Shown piece after piece: positions 34,184-46,570 of a stretch of DNA of 64,000 nt. Under the pieces are notes generated by a model. That model ran no database searches. It was not told where the DNA came from and saw only the letters and a list, made by a program, of their open reading frames with translations. Each line of letters begins with the position of its first letter. The first letter of the stretch is position 1. Location: positions 52,144,707 to 52,208,706 of the forward strand of contig CM060174.1 in the NCBI GenBank assembly GCA_030549775.1. The letters are read 5' to 3'. Source of the stretch: Tamarix chinensis (Eukaryota; Streptophyta; Magnoliopsida; Caryophyllales; Tamaricaceae). The translations under genes and the position numbers were made by a program.

Positions 34184-35554
34184 CAAACATTTTATTTGGT
34201 AATAACAATAATCTTATTAACGCCAAAAAGAATGGTAGATTGCAGTTTGAACTGTGTTTATATATTTTTTCATGACTTGATCATGAATGCGGTCACATAT
34301 GGCTTGAAGGGGAGGTTAGTTGGTTTTTCAAATCGGGGTTCAAGCCAATGTGATGGAGGTTAGGAAGGACCTAGAGTGGAGGATGGTGTGCATAACCTAA
34401 GGAGGGTGTATGGTCAATTAATACATTTATGACAAATGTTTAATTGGTCCTTAGGAAACAGATGGTATAGTCAATTAGAGTATTAATTGACATTTAAGGC
34501 CTTTTACCAAAGGTATTGATTGTTTTTGTCCGTTATTTTTACCAAACTTTATGGTTATTTTTCATCCTTAATTTTGTAATGCTTCACATTTGTTCTAGGT
34601 TTTTTTCTAAAGCCTATTTAAAGGCTCTTTTGTATAGAGTCGAGAGATATGCAAAGTGAGGCATATGCACAATACAACCCGGGGGTGTGCGATAGATCTA
34701 GAGAGTAAATCTAGGAAAATCTCAATTAGTCTGGATACCACTTATTGGGAAATATCCGTGATTACCTCAGTTTTGAGATCTAAAATAAAATCTTCAAAAC
34801 CAAGAACACAAGCACTATGCAGAATAATAACAAATCAAAGAAGAATTTACCAAACTTGAATATTTATTGCTATCCTTTCAAGCAATACAAGAATCAAGAA
34901 CACTCTCTCCATGTTTTTATCCTTACCAATTAATCAAGAACAACCCTCTTGATTAATTCACTCAATTCTGGAACCCCCTTTCCAATTGAGAATTTCCTAG
35001 ATCTACTCTCTAGATCTATCGCACACCCCTGGGTTGTATTGTGCATATGCCTCACTTTGCATATCTATTGACTCTATACAAAAGAGCCTTTAAATAGGCT
35101 TTAGAAAAAAAACCTAGAACTAAATGTGAAGCATTACAAACCTAAGAATGAAAAACAAATATAAAGTTTGGTAAAAATAACGGATGAAAACAATCAATAC
35201 CTTTAGTAAAAGGCCTTAAATGTTAATTAATACTCTAATTCACTAAACCATCCATTTCCTAAGGACCAATTAAATATTTTTCATAAATGTATTAATTGAC
35301 CATACACCATCCTTAGGTTACGCACATCATTCTCCACTCTAGGTCCTTCCTAACCTCCATCATATTGGCTTGAACCCCGGTTAGAATAGAGGAATTGATT
35401 CATAATGTTTAAGCTTTTTTGTAAGTGTGGCTTGATTCTTCATAATTTGGTTGATTTATAATTATAAAAAAAATATATAGACACAGTTCAAGCTGCAATC
35501 TACCGTTCTTTTTAGCGTTAATAAGATTATTGTTATTACCAAATAAAATGTTTG
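34184..35554. repeat. Large inverted repeat (foldback structure)
   Basis: Arms of about 545 bases (34184-34727) and 570 bases (34984-35554) are reverse complements with scattered mismatches and small indels, separated by a 256-base loop. The outer ends read CAAACATTTTATTTGGTAAT and its complement ATTACCAAATAAAATGTTTG. The inner ends include GATAGATCTAGAGAG and CTCTCTAGATCTATC. No ORF of note is present. It could be a foldback or MULE-like element, or two inverted copies of one repeat. I found no clear target duplication. A transcript across it would form a long hairpin RNA. Confidence 0.85.
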
Positions 35555-36747
35555 TTGATATCAATTATTATCATATATTACTTATTCATTAATCCAACAT
35601 CTTAGATACAAGTAATACTGCAGCGCCATAAATTTTTCTATTTATAAAGTTTATTTTATAAAAGTATAATATTAGAATAGTATGTATTACTCCCACATAT
35701 TGGGTGTGTGGCTAAAAAAAAGTAACTTACAAGTAAATATCTATATATTATATAATAACACAGTCATTAGCCTACGAAATTTCTACCTATATCAAACTCC
35801 CACACCTGCTTGAAATGCAATTGAATGAATTAACTTCTCCCACAAGCTACAATTAGCCCATTCAATAATAAATGATCTGTAAAATCAACCGTTATAAAAG
35901 CAAAAAAGAAACCGCCGGTAAGAGAGATTAATTGTGCATCAGAATAAGAATATTGACAATTTGATATGTGGTTAAATATATTTAATAAAAATAAAAATAT
36001 AATTTGTAAAACCAAAACCTGCATATCGGATAAATAAAGAATCTATAATATTTAATATGTAATATGTAATTAAAGCATAAACAAATAAGAAGAAGATGAT
36101 GATGAATGACACATAAAGAGGAAAAAAATATCTTCAATCTCTCTCTATAATAGCATAACATTTAACTAGTTTTTCTTCTAATATGATGTAAAGTATGTAG
36201 AAACACTACATATTTGGATTTCTAAAGCGCCTCAAAATTGCATCAACAAATCAAATCAATGAAGATTGGTGTCAATAGTATGGTAAGAAGATCAGTAGAT
36301 GATTGAAAAATAATATCAACAACGATTGAGAATGTATTTTTCTAAGTACTTTTTATGGAAATGAGATCAGAGTTTCTTTTTTAATCACATAAACTAATCT
36401 TACTAAAAAAAATCCTTTAAAATATTGTTCGTAATACATGTAGGGAAAATATTAGTCCAACAAGATGAAATCAATGATGAAACACTATGTCAAACTAACA
36501 TTCATTCAACTCGATTAACATCCCATCTAAGATGAAAAATACTCACCACATTGTGTAATTGAAGCCCTACTCTCTTCAATTATATGATGAACTTGCTGAG
36601 GAGGAGCTAGATTGAAGCTTTTCAACATGTTGACTAGCGTTGATGAGTTACTTTTAAGGACAAGATGATAAACTTTTGTTGTTACAACTTGAAGACCAAG
36701 AAGGAAGACTTTTGATTCCACAATTATAGGTAAGTAATTTGTCATCA
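35555..36747. other. Non-coding AT-rich DNA
   Basis: I see no gene or mobile element. The minus-strand ORFs 35830-36024 and 36527-36748 have no recognisable signature. Confidence 0.4.
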
Positions 36748-36750
36748 ATT

Positions 36751-37697
36751 CACTACTAGGAAAACAAAAAATAATAATGGGACATTAATAACGGTGGTTT
36801 GAAAACTGTTTCCAAACGTGTAAAAATTAATGTCGGGATAGTTTTGATAACAGTTATATTTCAAAACCGTTATTATAAATCCAACATTAAAGTTTACACG
36901 GTAGTTTTATTAATAGTGTATAGAAAACCATTATCAAAAATATGTTCAGGTTTGTATTTCGTCTACATCTTTTGGTCTTCTAGGCTATGATGTATGAACT
37001 TTTGACTTTGGAGTGTAGAGCTACCGAATTATGGTTCGCCTACTAATTTTCACTCCTCGTTATGCATAGTGTATTTAGACATATGAATTAGAGTTTGATT
37101 TAAAATATGGAGTATCATTTGGGAGGAAGACATGCATGTATATATGAATCGATGTTATTTTACATTGCAGATTTGGTAAATATTTGAACATACAACTATA
37201 TATATGGGTAGGAACAAAATAGCAAAAACATAAAAAAAAACATATAGTTTTAATAATGGTTCTTATTAAGAACAGTTATTAAAATTATTTATTTAATCTC
37301 AAATTTATGCTCATTTAATACGTATTAGGGTTTAATAAATGCATAATCAATGGCTGAAACCCTAATTAGATCATATTTTAACAACAGAATTTGTAATTAC
37401 CGTTATTAAAACCTCTTTTTTCACAACAGTTTTGACTTTAAAACCGTTATTGAAACCTTATTTTTAACAACGGTTTTACATGAAAATCGTTATTAAAACC
37501 TGGTTTTAAACAACAGTTTTTACTTGAAAATCGTTATTAAATATGAAGTTTATGCACATATTCGTGGTTTTTTGTATATTTTTTATGACGGTTATGAACC
37601 GTTATTAAAGATTTAATAATGGACGATTCAATAATGATTCAAAATTGTTATTAAAATCATAAAATAACTGTTATTAAAACCCCTTCCCGGGGTAGTG
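36751..37697. mobile_element. Non-autonomous CACTA element, 947 bp
   Basis: It starts CACTACTAGG and ends CCGGGGTAGTG, so both ends read CACTAC inward. It is flanked by ATT on both sides (36748-36750 and 37698-37700), matching the 3-bp duplication of CACTA (En/Spm) transposons. Inside, near both ends, are many copies of an AAAACCGTTATTAAAA-like subterminal motif in both orientations, the type bound by CACTA transposase. No transposase is encoded, so it would be moved only by an element elsewhere. Confidence 0.88.
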
Positions 37698-37700
37698 ATT

Positions 37701-38922
37701 GTAAGATTAAATATCTTTTTTTCCTCATGAAACATTTGTTATTTATTTATTTGTTCTAATATAATAAAAAAAAAAACTTTGTTCCATCATTTGAGATTTG
37801 ATACATGTCTACACATTTCAATCATCTAATATGTTAATATAATAGATGGAAGAAATTTGAGGGTGATTTTGGTCTTATATGCAAATTTAGCCATTAGTGA
37901 TCCAATACTAGGTGTACTATTTGACATATATAATTTGTTTCTATTCAATTTTCAGATTATTTTACTTATTTAGTGTTATTTTATGTAATTTGAACTCAAA
38001 TAATTAAAATAATAAGATTATATTAATTTATCAACATATTTTATTCCACGGTTGTAATTATATTTTGTTTAATTATATATATTAGTTCTAACTTTTAAAA
38101 TTTAGTGACATCTAATTCTATGGCTGCAAAATCATGGTTGACAAATTTAATGTGATTTTTTCTATACTTATTTTATTTACGTATTTCCATAATAATGATG
38201 ATGATTATAAATTAAGTTGAGTTTTATTTTAAAATGTTATAGTTATAAATTAATAATTATCTATAAGTATACTGATAAAATAATATTGACTTTAAAAAAG
38301 TTAACGGTAAATGACAATACTATAATATATATATAGACACACACACACACACAAACACACTCTCTCTCTTTTAAACTAATATTTATATTGTTACCACCTT
38401 TTTATTTTATTATAAATTAATTAATTATTTTAAACTAAAATATTACATTTAAATAAATAAATAAAAACCATGCATCGCACAAGAAAGTAACTAGTTAGAT
38501 ACAAAAAAGAAAAAAAAAGAGTTAATCTTAGGTCATAAGGTTAAAAAACAAACTAGATAAATTGAGAACATAATATATACTACATCACTAAACCTATAAC
38601 CTAAAATATCTCTCTATCACACGCAACCTGGTTAAGAACTTATATCGGCAAAACCTACGAACACAAGAGGGGCATTTGCTAGCTTTGTCGCTATCAAAAT
38701 TTAGGGTTTGGTGAAGAACTTGGTTTTCTCAATCCTAAATGTTTTAAAAAATTCTCTCTAATTTAGAAATTTATATTAGCTTTGTGAGGAATCAAGAAAT
38801 GGTTAGCTTAGGTGGCTTTTATATGTGTGTTGATGTGATTTTATGTGCTGAGTAAGTTATGTTTTTCCTGACATGATTTTGGAGTCGTAACTTTTGATGG
38901 CTCCAAGTGTGTGTAATTATTG
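37701..38922. other. Non-coding DNA left of copia element 1
   Basis: AT-rich, with a CA microsatellite at about 38335-38362 followed by a TC run. No gene is recognised. Confidence 0.45.
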
Positions 38923-39472
38923 TGTGAGCTTTTACTGGGTATTTGATACACAACATGATATTGTGTTGATTCATGCATGTATTAGAGAAGTTAATTGTAG
39001 ATTCATGAGTTATGGAATAAATATAGGGGCCCTATATTTATTAACATGGGTCATGTTTATTCACATAATATGTTGATGTGAGTTTTGAAAAAAAGTCAGG
39101 AGTAAATAAATTAACAAGGGGGTCATGTTTCTGAAGCACAGACCGTGTTTTTTCCTTATTTCCATAACATGTTTTTTTATCCCATAGAATTTTTCCTTGT
39201 ATAAAAGAGATATGAATAAACTATAGCCATCAAGTCATGCGACCTAAATTCTTCTTTTCTATAAAATTCTCCATTATTAGATAATTATAAATCTATATAA
39301 TTGATTGATTGATTAACTAGTTTAATTATTATGTAATTACATAAGAGCACAAATAAAGATATCTTATTTTTTTTCTCAATTATTTTGTTTTGTGATTGAA
39401 TCATCAATTGTTCATTATCTTGGTAATTCTAATTTTTGTTTAGATCCATTAAATCCACATAATTCCACAACA
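38923..39472 (+). repeat. Copia element 1, 5' LTR
   Basis: It starts TGTGAGCTTTTACTGGG and ends CCACAACA. It aligns with 47445-47792 and with the LTR of copia element 2 (53700-54243). Near 39200 a block with TATAAAAGAGATATG looks like the promoter core of the element: it is preceded by a TCCTTG run and conserved in all three LTRs. Confidence 0.85.
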
Positions 39473-39475
39473 ATT

Positions 39476-39487
39476 TAGCATCAGAGC
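39476..39487 (+). other. Primer-binding site of copia element 1
   Basis: TAGCATCAGAGC lies three bases after the LTR end and is close to TGGTATCAGAGC, the initiator-Met tRNA complement used by most plant copia elements. Confidence 0.75.
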
Positions 39488-39961
39488 TATTCTTATTGCA
39501 AATATCTAAAAATTGAGATCGGTCCAAGATTCGATAGTGTGAAGTTCAATCAATTTGTTAACTTTATATTATGGAAATTGAAAATATGAATGATTTTGAT
39601 TCAAAACGGATTAGAAAAGGTGATATCCGATCATTTGATTAAGCCATATTTGATGATGGATGATAGATTTAAAGTAGATCTGACAGCCCTATCTACCATA
39701 TAATTATGATTGTCAAATGAGGTATTTCAAAAAGTGGAAAGGGAATCAACAATAGCTGCCATGTGATTGAAGCTTGAGTCATTAGCAAATCACCTATTGT
39801 TGAAGAATAAATTTCATGACCTGAAATTAGGTGAGGGTCAGTCTTTGAAATCTCATTTTGATGAATTTGATTCTATGTTGATATATTTTCATAACCTAGA
39901 AGTTAAATAAGATAGTGTTTTGCCATTATGATATCATGTTCTTTGCTTACAAGTTTTAAGT

Positions 39962-39966
39962 ATTTT
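39962..39966. repeat. Target duplication of the solo LTR, left
   Basis: ATTTT, repeated at 43899-43903 directly after the solo LTR. Confidence 0.8.
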
Positions 39967-40602
39967 TATAACAACCCCAAAATTTAGAGTTGAAAATCTT
40001 TGTTTGTACAAAAAACCATACACTAAAATAGAGGGGGTGCTACCACGATGATCGGAACAAGACTGACCCCCGGCCAATCTCATACCAATTACAAGACTAG
40101 AAAATTTAAAGATATTACTTCAAGTAGTAAATAAAACAAAATGTTTCCAACATTTCATAAGTAAAATAGAGTGCGCAAATGTCGGGGTCAATACAGAAAT
40201 AGAAGGCGCGTACAATAACAATGCCCTTATGGGGGAAAATAAAACGATAAAAAAGTTAGAATAAGGTGAATCGGAACAACACCCTCTTGGACCCCATGAC
40301 AAGTCCAACAGGCCATCACTTAGTCTCATCCAACGCATCATAAGTGTCAAAGTCATCATAGGTATCATATCCTACCTGTACAAACTCAAGAGGGGTCACT
40401 ACTCATGGGAATGTGCAGCACCCATGAAAGGGGTGATCAGTACACTACGTACTGAGTAAAGTAATCATGCGGCTAAGACCATACAACATAAATGGTAGAT
40501 AATGTATGTAGTGAGTTAATCCAGTTAATCATAAGCATTAGAATTCAAGCCATTTATTCCATTTTCACACAACTCTCAATTTAGGACCATACAAGTACGG
40601 GA

Positions 40603-40950
40603 ACCCCACTATTATAGCTGTTAAATCAAAAACACCCTGGGCAGGACCCTCCTGGCCACTATTATTTGCCGGTGGATCGCTCTCCAAGGCAATGTGCTCT
40701 TGGCCACTATTATGCTGGTGGATCGGTCTAGCCTCGACTCTCATGGTGTTTCACTATAAGTGATTAGTATTTTTCCCATAACTTATTATCATTTAAGGTT
40801 TATTTTACTAAGCTTAGGATCCCCCACCTATTATAGTAGGTGGATTAGAAACACCTAGGGCAGAACTCACCTGGCTACTATTATTTATAGGTAGATTGGT
40901 CTCTAAGGCACAATGCACCTGGTCACTATTATGCTGGTGGATCGGTCTGG
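40603..40950 (+). repeat. Two triplets of a CACTATTAT...GGTGGATCGG motif
   Basis: Six degenerate copies occur near 40607, 40653, 40700, 40825, 40880 and 40920, in two groups of three about 220 bases apart. The same arrangement, better preserved, occurs at 62816-63145. Confidence 0.8.
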
Positions 40951-42269
40951 ACCTGGCTCAATAATCTTTCACTTTAAATGGTTAGTGTCTTATTCAATAA
41001 GTACCTTCTTACTAGACGTGCATGCCCTACTGGACTTCCTATTCTCACCCTTTTACTCCAGCTCCCCTGAATAGCCCCACCCCATATCTTGGGACCTCTA
41101 TGCACCCTAGGACTCCTAGACTTCTTCCTCACCATGAAAAGCCTAAACTACTATATACGTGGATCAAGGCCCACTTTCCCATATATCCGCTTTAACTCAC
41201 TATCGCCTTCTAGGGTTTCCCTCAAGAACCCTAATCTAGCTTATGTGGTCCTAACCTCTCCTTATCATACATGGCCTATGCTCCCTTTTTTACAACACCA
41301 TCACTCCCCTTAACCCACACCCAACATCACAACCTTACTTCCCATCCTTTATATATGATCATGAAAACCCTAGTTGGTCGCCCCAAACCCTAGTACTTCT
41401 CCTTTCTTTTATGTCATCCACTCATCCACACACTCCACCTTCATTTCCACTTTACTCATCCCCCCTTTATATGACACCATCCTAGTCTCAATCCTCACTC
41501 CATCCACTTACCATCAAATCTCTCTCTTCCACACACATCCCCCACTTAGGGTTTTTCCCACAAACCTTAGTTAAGTCCCCCATGCACACTTCTACCAACC
41601 AACATACTATTTTTCACTAATTTACTCCAATCACCTAAAATACTCTTTGTTCACCTTACTTAACCCCTAAATAACCTTTTTCCCATGTAAATGTTACCCC
41701 CATACAAAGAATAACCACCCATGTAATCCTTACACTTCCTATGTAAGATTTACTCCATCCTTTCATTTTATTTCCATTATCATTTTATTTGGCCACCCAT
41801 AAATCATAAGGCACTTAGGCTTTTCTCACTTCTCCCTAATCACTCCACTCTCTTTATTTCCTTTAGCTCCTCATAATTCATCATATTACCTAAGGCCTCC
41901 TAGAATGCATGTCATATTAGGGAAACAACACATAAGGGAATATCAAAAAAATACAGGTCATATTATCCATATTACATATATCATAACACAAATGCAACTT
42001 ACCTTAACTCCATGCTTACCAAGATGCACTACAAGTACTTAGTCCATACTCACATATGATACAAGCACATAACCAATACACACATGAACACATAAACATA
42101 TAATTTGGCCTTAACCACATTCTTACATAGATGGACACTAGGCTTGGATCATAAATCCTATGCCTCCTTAAAGGAAGGGTTTTTTTACCTATAAGAGTGT
42201 AACACTAATTTTAACTTCCCTCTTACTCCTTTTTCTTTTATTATCCCCTAACTAATTGTTAGTAAAGGA

Positions 42270-42284
42270 CTAATAATAGTAATG

Positions 42285-42333
<49 letters not shown>

Positions 42334-42497
42334 GATTAGTAATAGTAATGATACTAGTAATACTAATAATAGTAGTAATAACTGTAATAAGATTACTAAT
42401 AATAATGATAATCATAATAATCATAATAATGATGATGACAACAATAATAACAACAACAAGAACAACAAGAATGATGATGATGATGATGATGATGATG

Positions 42498-42533
<36 letters not shown>

Positions 42534-42540
42534 GGCTAAT
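42270..42540 (+). repeat. ATA/ATG trinucleotide array
   Basis: An ATA run (about 42285-42333), a degenerate middle, an ATG run (about 42471-42499) and a second ATA run (about 42500-42532). The ORF 42282-42503 is its poly-isoleucine/methionine translation. Confidence 0.9.
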
Positions 42541-44129
42541 AATGACAATTATGAAAAATAAATTACACTTAAGTAAACACAAGGGTTAGGGCACAGCTAT
42601 GGATTAAGGTGGTAGCGAAGGTGATAGTGGAGACAGTGCACAGCGGTACAAGGCGGTGGAGGTGGTGGTAATTTTGAGAGACCCAATTTTAGGGTTGGAA
42701 AAGGTAAAGGGAAGTGGTGGTTGTAGGTGGTAAGGTTCCTGGATTTAAGGGGTTTGTGATGGTGGTAGTGATGGTACGTGCCATGGCCGCAGTGCAGGTG
42801 GCGGTGGCAGTAATGGTCGAAGGTGGAGGAGAGTACAGGAGGAGGAAGAAGGGGGAGAAAAAGGAAATGGAGGGTATGGAGATGTAGGGGAAGTGTTTCT
42901 AGGAAGAGGGGAGGTAGTGGGGGTGGTGGTTGAAAGTTATAACAAAGGAGGCAAAGCAAGGCAGTGAAAGGGGCGGCAATAGGGCGGAAAGGGCAACTCG
43001 AGCTACCCACTTTGTGTGCATAGGGAGAGTTATAGGTAAGGGTAGTGTAGTGAATAGGGTAGGTGGAAGTTTGGACGACAGCGAGGCGCAGGGGCGGCTG
43101 CATCTGAAGGGACAACGGAGGAGGGTTGAGGGAATTTTCTAGGCAAAGGAAAAGAAAGAGGAAGAAGGATGAGGGATGGGGGTTTTATAGGCAAGTGGTT
43201 GCCGACCGACTGCGGCAGGCTGGTGCACGCCCTGCAGGTTAAGTCGAGGGGAAAGTGAGGGGAGAGGGAGAGCCATGGCTATAAAGCAGCCATGCATGTC
43301 AACTAGTTGGGGTGAGGTAAGAGATGAGGAAAATAATAAAGAATATAAAGAAAGAAGAGAGAAAAAAGGAATGACCAGGCGAGGGTTCTGGGCCGCATAA
43401 GGGGAAAATAAAATAAAAAAATAAATGATAGGCTAGGATGCATGGGAATGAAGGAGAGGAGAGGGGAGAATGTTGGGTTGCACTGAGCGGGGCCCAAACT
43501 GGCGAGGAAAAGATAAAAAGAAAGAAAAAGAAGAAAAAGGAAGAGAGAAAAAGAAAAGGAAGGAAAGGAGAGAAAAAGGGAAAAGGAAGAAAAAGGAAAA
43601 ATGAGGTGGTTGTGGTATTTGAGATTTTTTGAGAATAATAAAATTAGTAAAAGTAAATAACTAAATTTTCTTTTTATATTAATTTACAATTTATGGTTAA
43701 ATTTTCTTAAAATATATTTTAGGTTAGCAAATTATCCTAACCTCCACTAAGTGAAATCCTACATGATTTTCCTCTCCTTTGGCTTTAATTTTTTTATTAT
43801 AATAACAATATTTTATTAAAAATATTATATTTAATTGATCTCACCTATTAATCCTTATTTTATTATCAATTTCTAGATTTAGGTTTTGGGGTATTATAAT
43901 TTTGGGAGACTGTGTTGCGTAGAAAGGACGAGTTAGTCCTTGAGGATGCTAAATCTACCCCGATACAATGGGACTTAATTAATAGTTAGTTGACTGATAT
44001 CAATACTTTTAAGGAATTATATAGTGAGAGATTGGTAGCTTGGGGGAGGATATGTGAGCAAGGGTATGGAGACCATAAGAAGTCCAAATCTAAGTCAAAG
44101 AGTTAGTAGAATAATATTACATGCTATGG

Positions 44130-44640
44130 TTTTCAAAATAATGGGTATATTAGAAAGTCTTTTCCTAATAAGATGCACGGTGATAAGTCTAGTGAGTTAT
44201 TAGATATGAAGGATGATGTTTTTGTAGCTCATGATGATAATGATGGAGATGTGTTTTTATCCACTAATAGACAAACCAAGATCACTGATATATGGATCTT
44301 GGATTATAGGTGTTATTACCATTTATGTCCTAAATAGAGTTGGTTTCAAATGTTTGATATGACTAAGGGAGGAGTTACCTTGATGGACAATGATGTTGCA
44401 TGTAAAGTTACTAGGATCAGGGTGTTGAAAGTGAGGGCACATGATGGTGTAGTCAAAACACTATCCAACATGAGGCATGCCCCTAATATGGCCATTAACC
44501 TCATCTCTTTGAGTTCCTTGGAATATAATGGGTATCGGTGTGCTATTGCGGATGGTACTATAATAGTTACAAAATGGGCTCTAGTGGTAATAAAAGGAAA
44601 GTAGGTCGAGACATTGTATGAGTTGGTGGGTTCCACTATT
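44130..44640 (+). pseudogene. Protease region of copia element 1
   Basis: Translation reads TDIWILDYRCYYHLCP, where copia proteases have W-x-x-D-S-G-C-S-x-H. The active-site DSG is DYR here. The open frame 44350-44604 follows with MTKGGVTLMDNDVACKV, VRAHDGVVKTLSNMRHAPNM and LISLSSLEYNGYR, the conserved block between protease and integrase of Tork elements. It ends in KWALVVIKGK followed by a stop. Confidence 0.85.
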
Positions 44641-45560
44641 ATGGATTGTTGTCACATCTTTGAAGTTGTTAGACTCTGATGTTATGAGACTTTTGCACAT
44701 GAGACTATAGCACATGAGTGCCAAGGGTCTTACTTAGCTCTCTAAGATGGAGTTGCTGGATGGATAGAATACATGTACAATGAACTTCTATGAACATTAT
44801 GTGTCTGGAAACTAGAAGCAAGTTAGCTTTTCAATAGCTAAGCAAAGTACATGAATAACTCTTGAGTATATCCATTTATATTTATGGGATCCAACGAGAG
44901 TAGTTTCCAAAGGTGGTTTATGGTACTTACTTATATGTATTGATTTCTTCTCTAAAATGATATAGGTTTATTTATTAAAGTATAAGAATGATGTGTTTGG
45001 TATTTTCAAATGCTAGAATACCTTACTAGAGAAGCAAACTAAGAAGCAGCTTAAGTGTCTCAGAATATATAATGGTCTTGAGTCCGTTGAGTATAGTTTC
45101 ACTTATATATGTTAAGACCATGGAATAACAAGACATAACGCTTATGTTGAAAGAACACAATAGAATGGGGTTGCTGAATGGATGAATAGAACCCTATCAA
45201 AGAAGAATTATTGTATATTATCACAAGGAGGGCTAGGTAGAGAATTTAGGGTTGAGGCAGTTCATATGGAACCATACCTAGTGAACTGGTCACAAAATCA
45301 GTCCATTGATTTGAAGACACCTGAGGATTTGTGGTCTAGTAAGTAAGCTAATTACTTTTATTTGCATGTCTTTGATTACCTTGCTTATGCTTATGTAAAT
45401 TATGGTAAACTTTAACTTAGAGCCAAGAAGTGTACCTTTAATGACTTTAAATCTAGAGTGAAGGGGCATAGGTTATGGGACCCAACTTATTCTTTGTTCT
45501 TGAATAGTAGGAATGTCACCTTCAATGAGTATGTGTTCCTCTAAAAGAATAAATCTTGTG
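44640..45560 (+). pseudogene. Integrase of copia element 1
   Basis: Pieces in several frames include LLHMRL-like H2C2 zinc sequence near 44690, HGITRHNAY, and NGVAEWMNRTLSKKN near 45160-45220, which contains the conserved glutamate region of copia integrase. It lies between protease and reverse transcriptase, as expected. It is heavily interrupted by stops. Confidence 0.75.
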
Positions 45561-45849
45561 ATGGTATATCTAAGGATTTAGAGTAGGATATTTCTTTGGT
45601 ATGGGTGAATGTTGAGTTGGATGATAGTAACCCTTTTGATAGACCCATTGATTCTAAAGTGGGTGGATCCAAGTAGGAGGTGCAGTAAAGAGGTTTTGCT
45701 CTAGGCAAAGCATGGAGGATTGCTAAGCTTTCGATTAGGTATTGTTTTGAAGAATTTTCTAGCTATGCTTCATATAGTGCATAAACTATTTTTTATGTGC
45801 ATAAGCCAACATCATTCTTATAGGCTATTGAGATTTATGATTCTAGTGA

Positions 45850-46570
45850 GTGGTGTGCTGCTATGAGAAGGAGATGGAGTCCTTATTGAAGAATTAGACA
45901 TGGGAAAGTGGAAGAACCAAGAAGGAGAAATATGTTTAATTACAAGTGGGTGTACAAGTTCAAACAAGGAGCTTTAAGGGTCGATAAACAAAGGTACAAG
46001 GATCTTTTGGTTTCACATGGATTCATTCTAATTCCAAGCATATACTATAATGAGTTATTGTCTCCTATGGTTAGGCATACTTCTATTCTTACTTCTCTTA
46101 CTCTTGTGCCTATGCATGATCTAAAGTTGGAGCAGTTGGATGTTAAAACTTTATTTTTTTCATGGTGGGCTTAAGGAGGAGATTTACCTATGACAACAAG
46201 ATGGTTTTGTTATTGAAGGCATGGATGACCATATGGGCTTATTGAAGAGATCACTATATAGTCTAAAGTAGTTTCCTAGATAGTGGTATAAATAGTTTAA
46301 TCAGTTTGTGCTTGATCATGTTTTCTTTAGAACTGAGTATAATGGATGTGTGTTCTTAAAGGGGATGGAGACAAGCTCTCTCGTGTATCTTTTAATATAT
46401 ATTAATAATATGTTTATTACAACAAAAGATATGGCTGATGTTGATAAGGTGATAACAATGTTGAATAGATAGTTTGAAATGATGGATTTTGGAGCCACAA
46501 AGAGGATCTTTGGCATGAAGATCATAAGCAACCATGAGTAAAAGCTTTTTTACTTGTCACAAGAGTCTTA
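45850..46570 (+). pseudogene. Reverse transcriptase of copia element 1, active site lost
   Basis: The open frame 45908-46174 reads NYKWVYKFKQGALRVDKQRY, then LVSHGFILIPSIYYNELLSP and LEQLDVKTLFF, the copia reverse transcriptase core. Further on, the catalytic YVDD box reads YINN (around 46405), followed by DKVITMLNR and FEMMDFGATKRIFGMKI. Both catalytic aspartates are asparagines, so this copy could not polymerise even if the frame were whole. Confidence 0.88.

Larger units (their letters stand above)
39967..43898 (-). repeat. Solo long gypsy LTR (3.93 kb)
   Basis: The left end TATAACAACCCC and right end GGGGTATTATA are the two LTR termini (minus orientation), and ATTTT flanks both sides. 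No internal region remains, so the element was reduced to one LTR by recombination between its LTRs. It contains two triplets of the CACTATTAT...GGTGGAT motif (40603-40730 and 40825-40950), a trinucleotide ATA/ATG array (42270-42540) and a GC-richer purine block (42600-43640). The 172-codon ORF 43115-42597 is a proline-rich translation of the purine block and is not a gene. Confidence 0.88.
39510..44130 (+). pseudogene. Gag of copia element 1, split by the solo LTR
   Basis: Left of the insertion, 39540-39961 encodes pieces such as DHLIKPYLMMDD, LKLESLANHLLLKNKFHDLK and LGEGQSLKSHFDEFDSMLI. These match the copia Gag (UBN2-type) core. Right of it, 43904-44110 continues with WETVLRRKDELVLEDAK. 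The zinc knuckle near 44121 reads CYGFQNNGYIRKSF, where three of the four metal ligands are replaced. Several stops are present. The insertion falls within the ...SLPxSWE... segment. Confidence 0.8.

Noticed and set aside
42597..43115. 172-codon minus-strand ORF, proline/leucine/histidine rich
   Set aside because: It is the translation of a purine-rich block within a solo LTR. It shows no domain and matches no related LTR frame.
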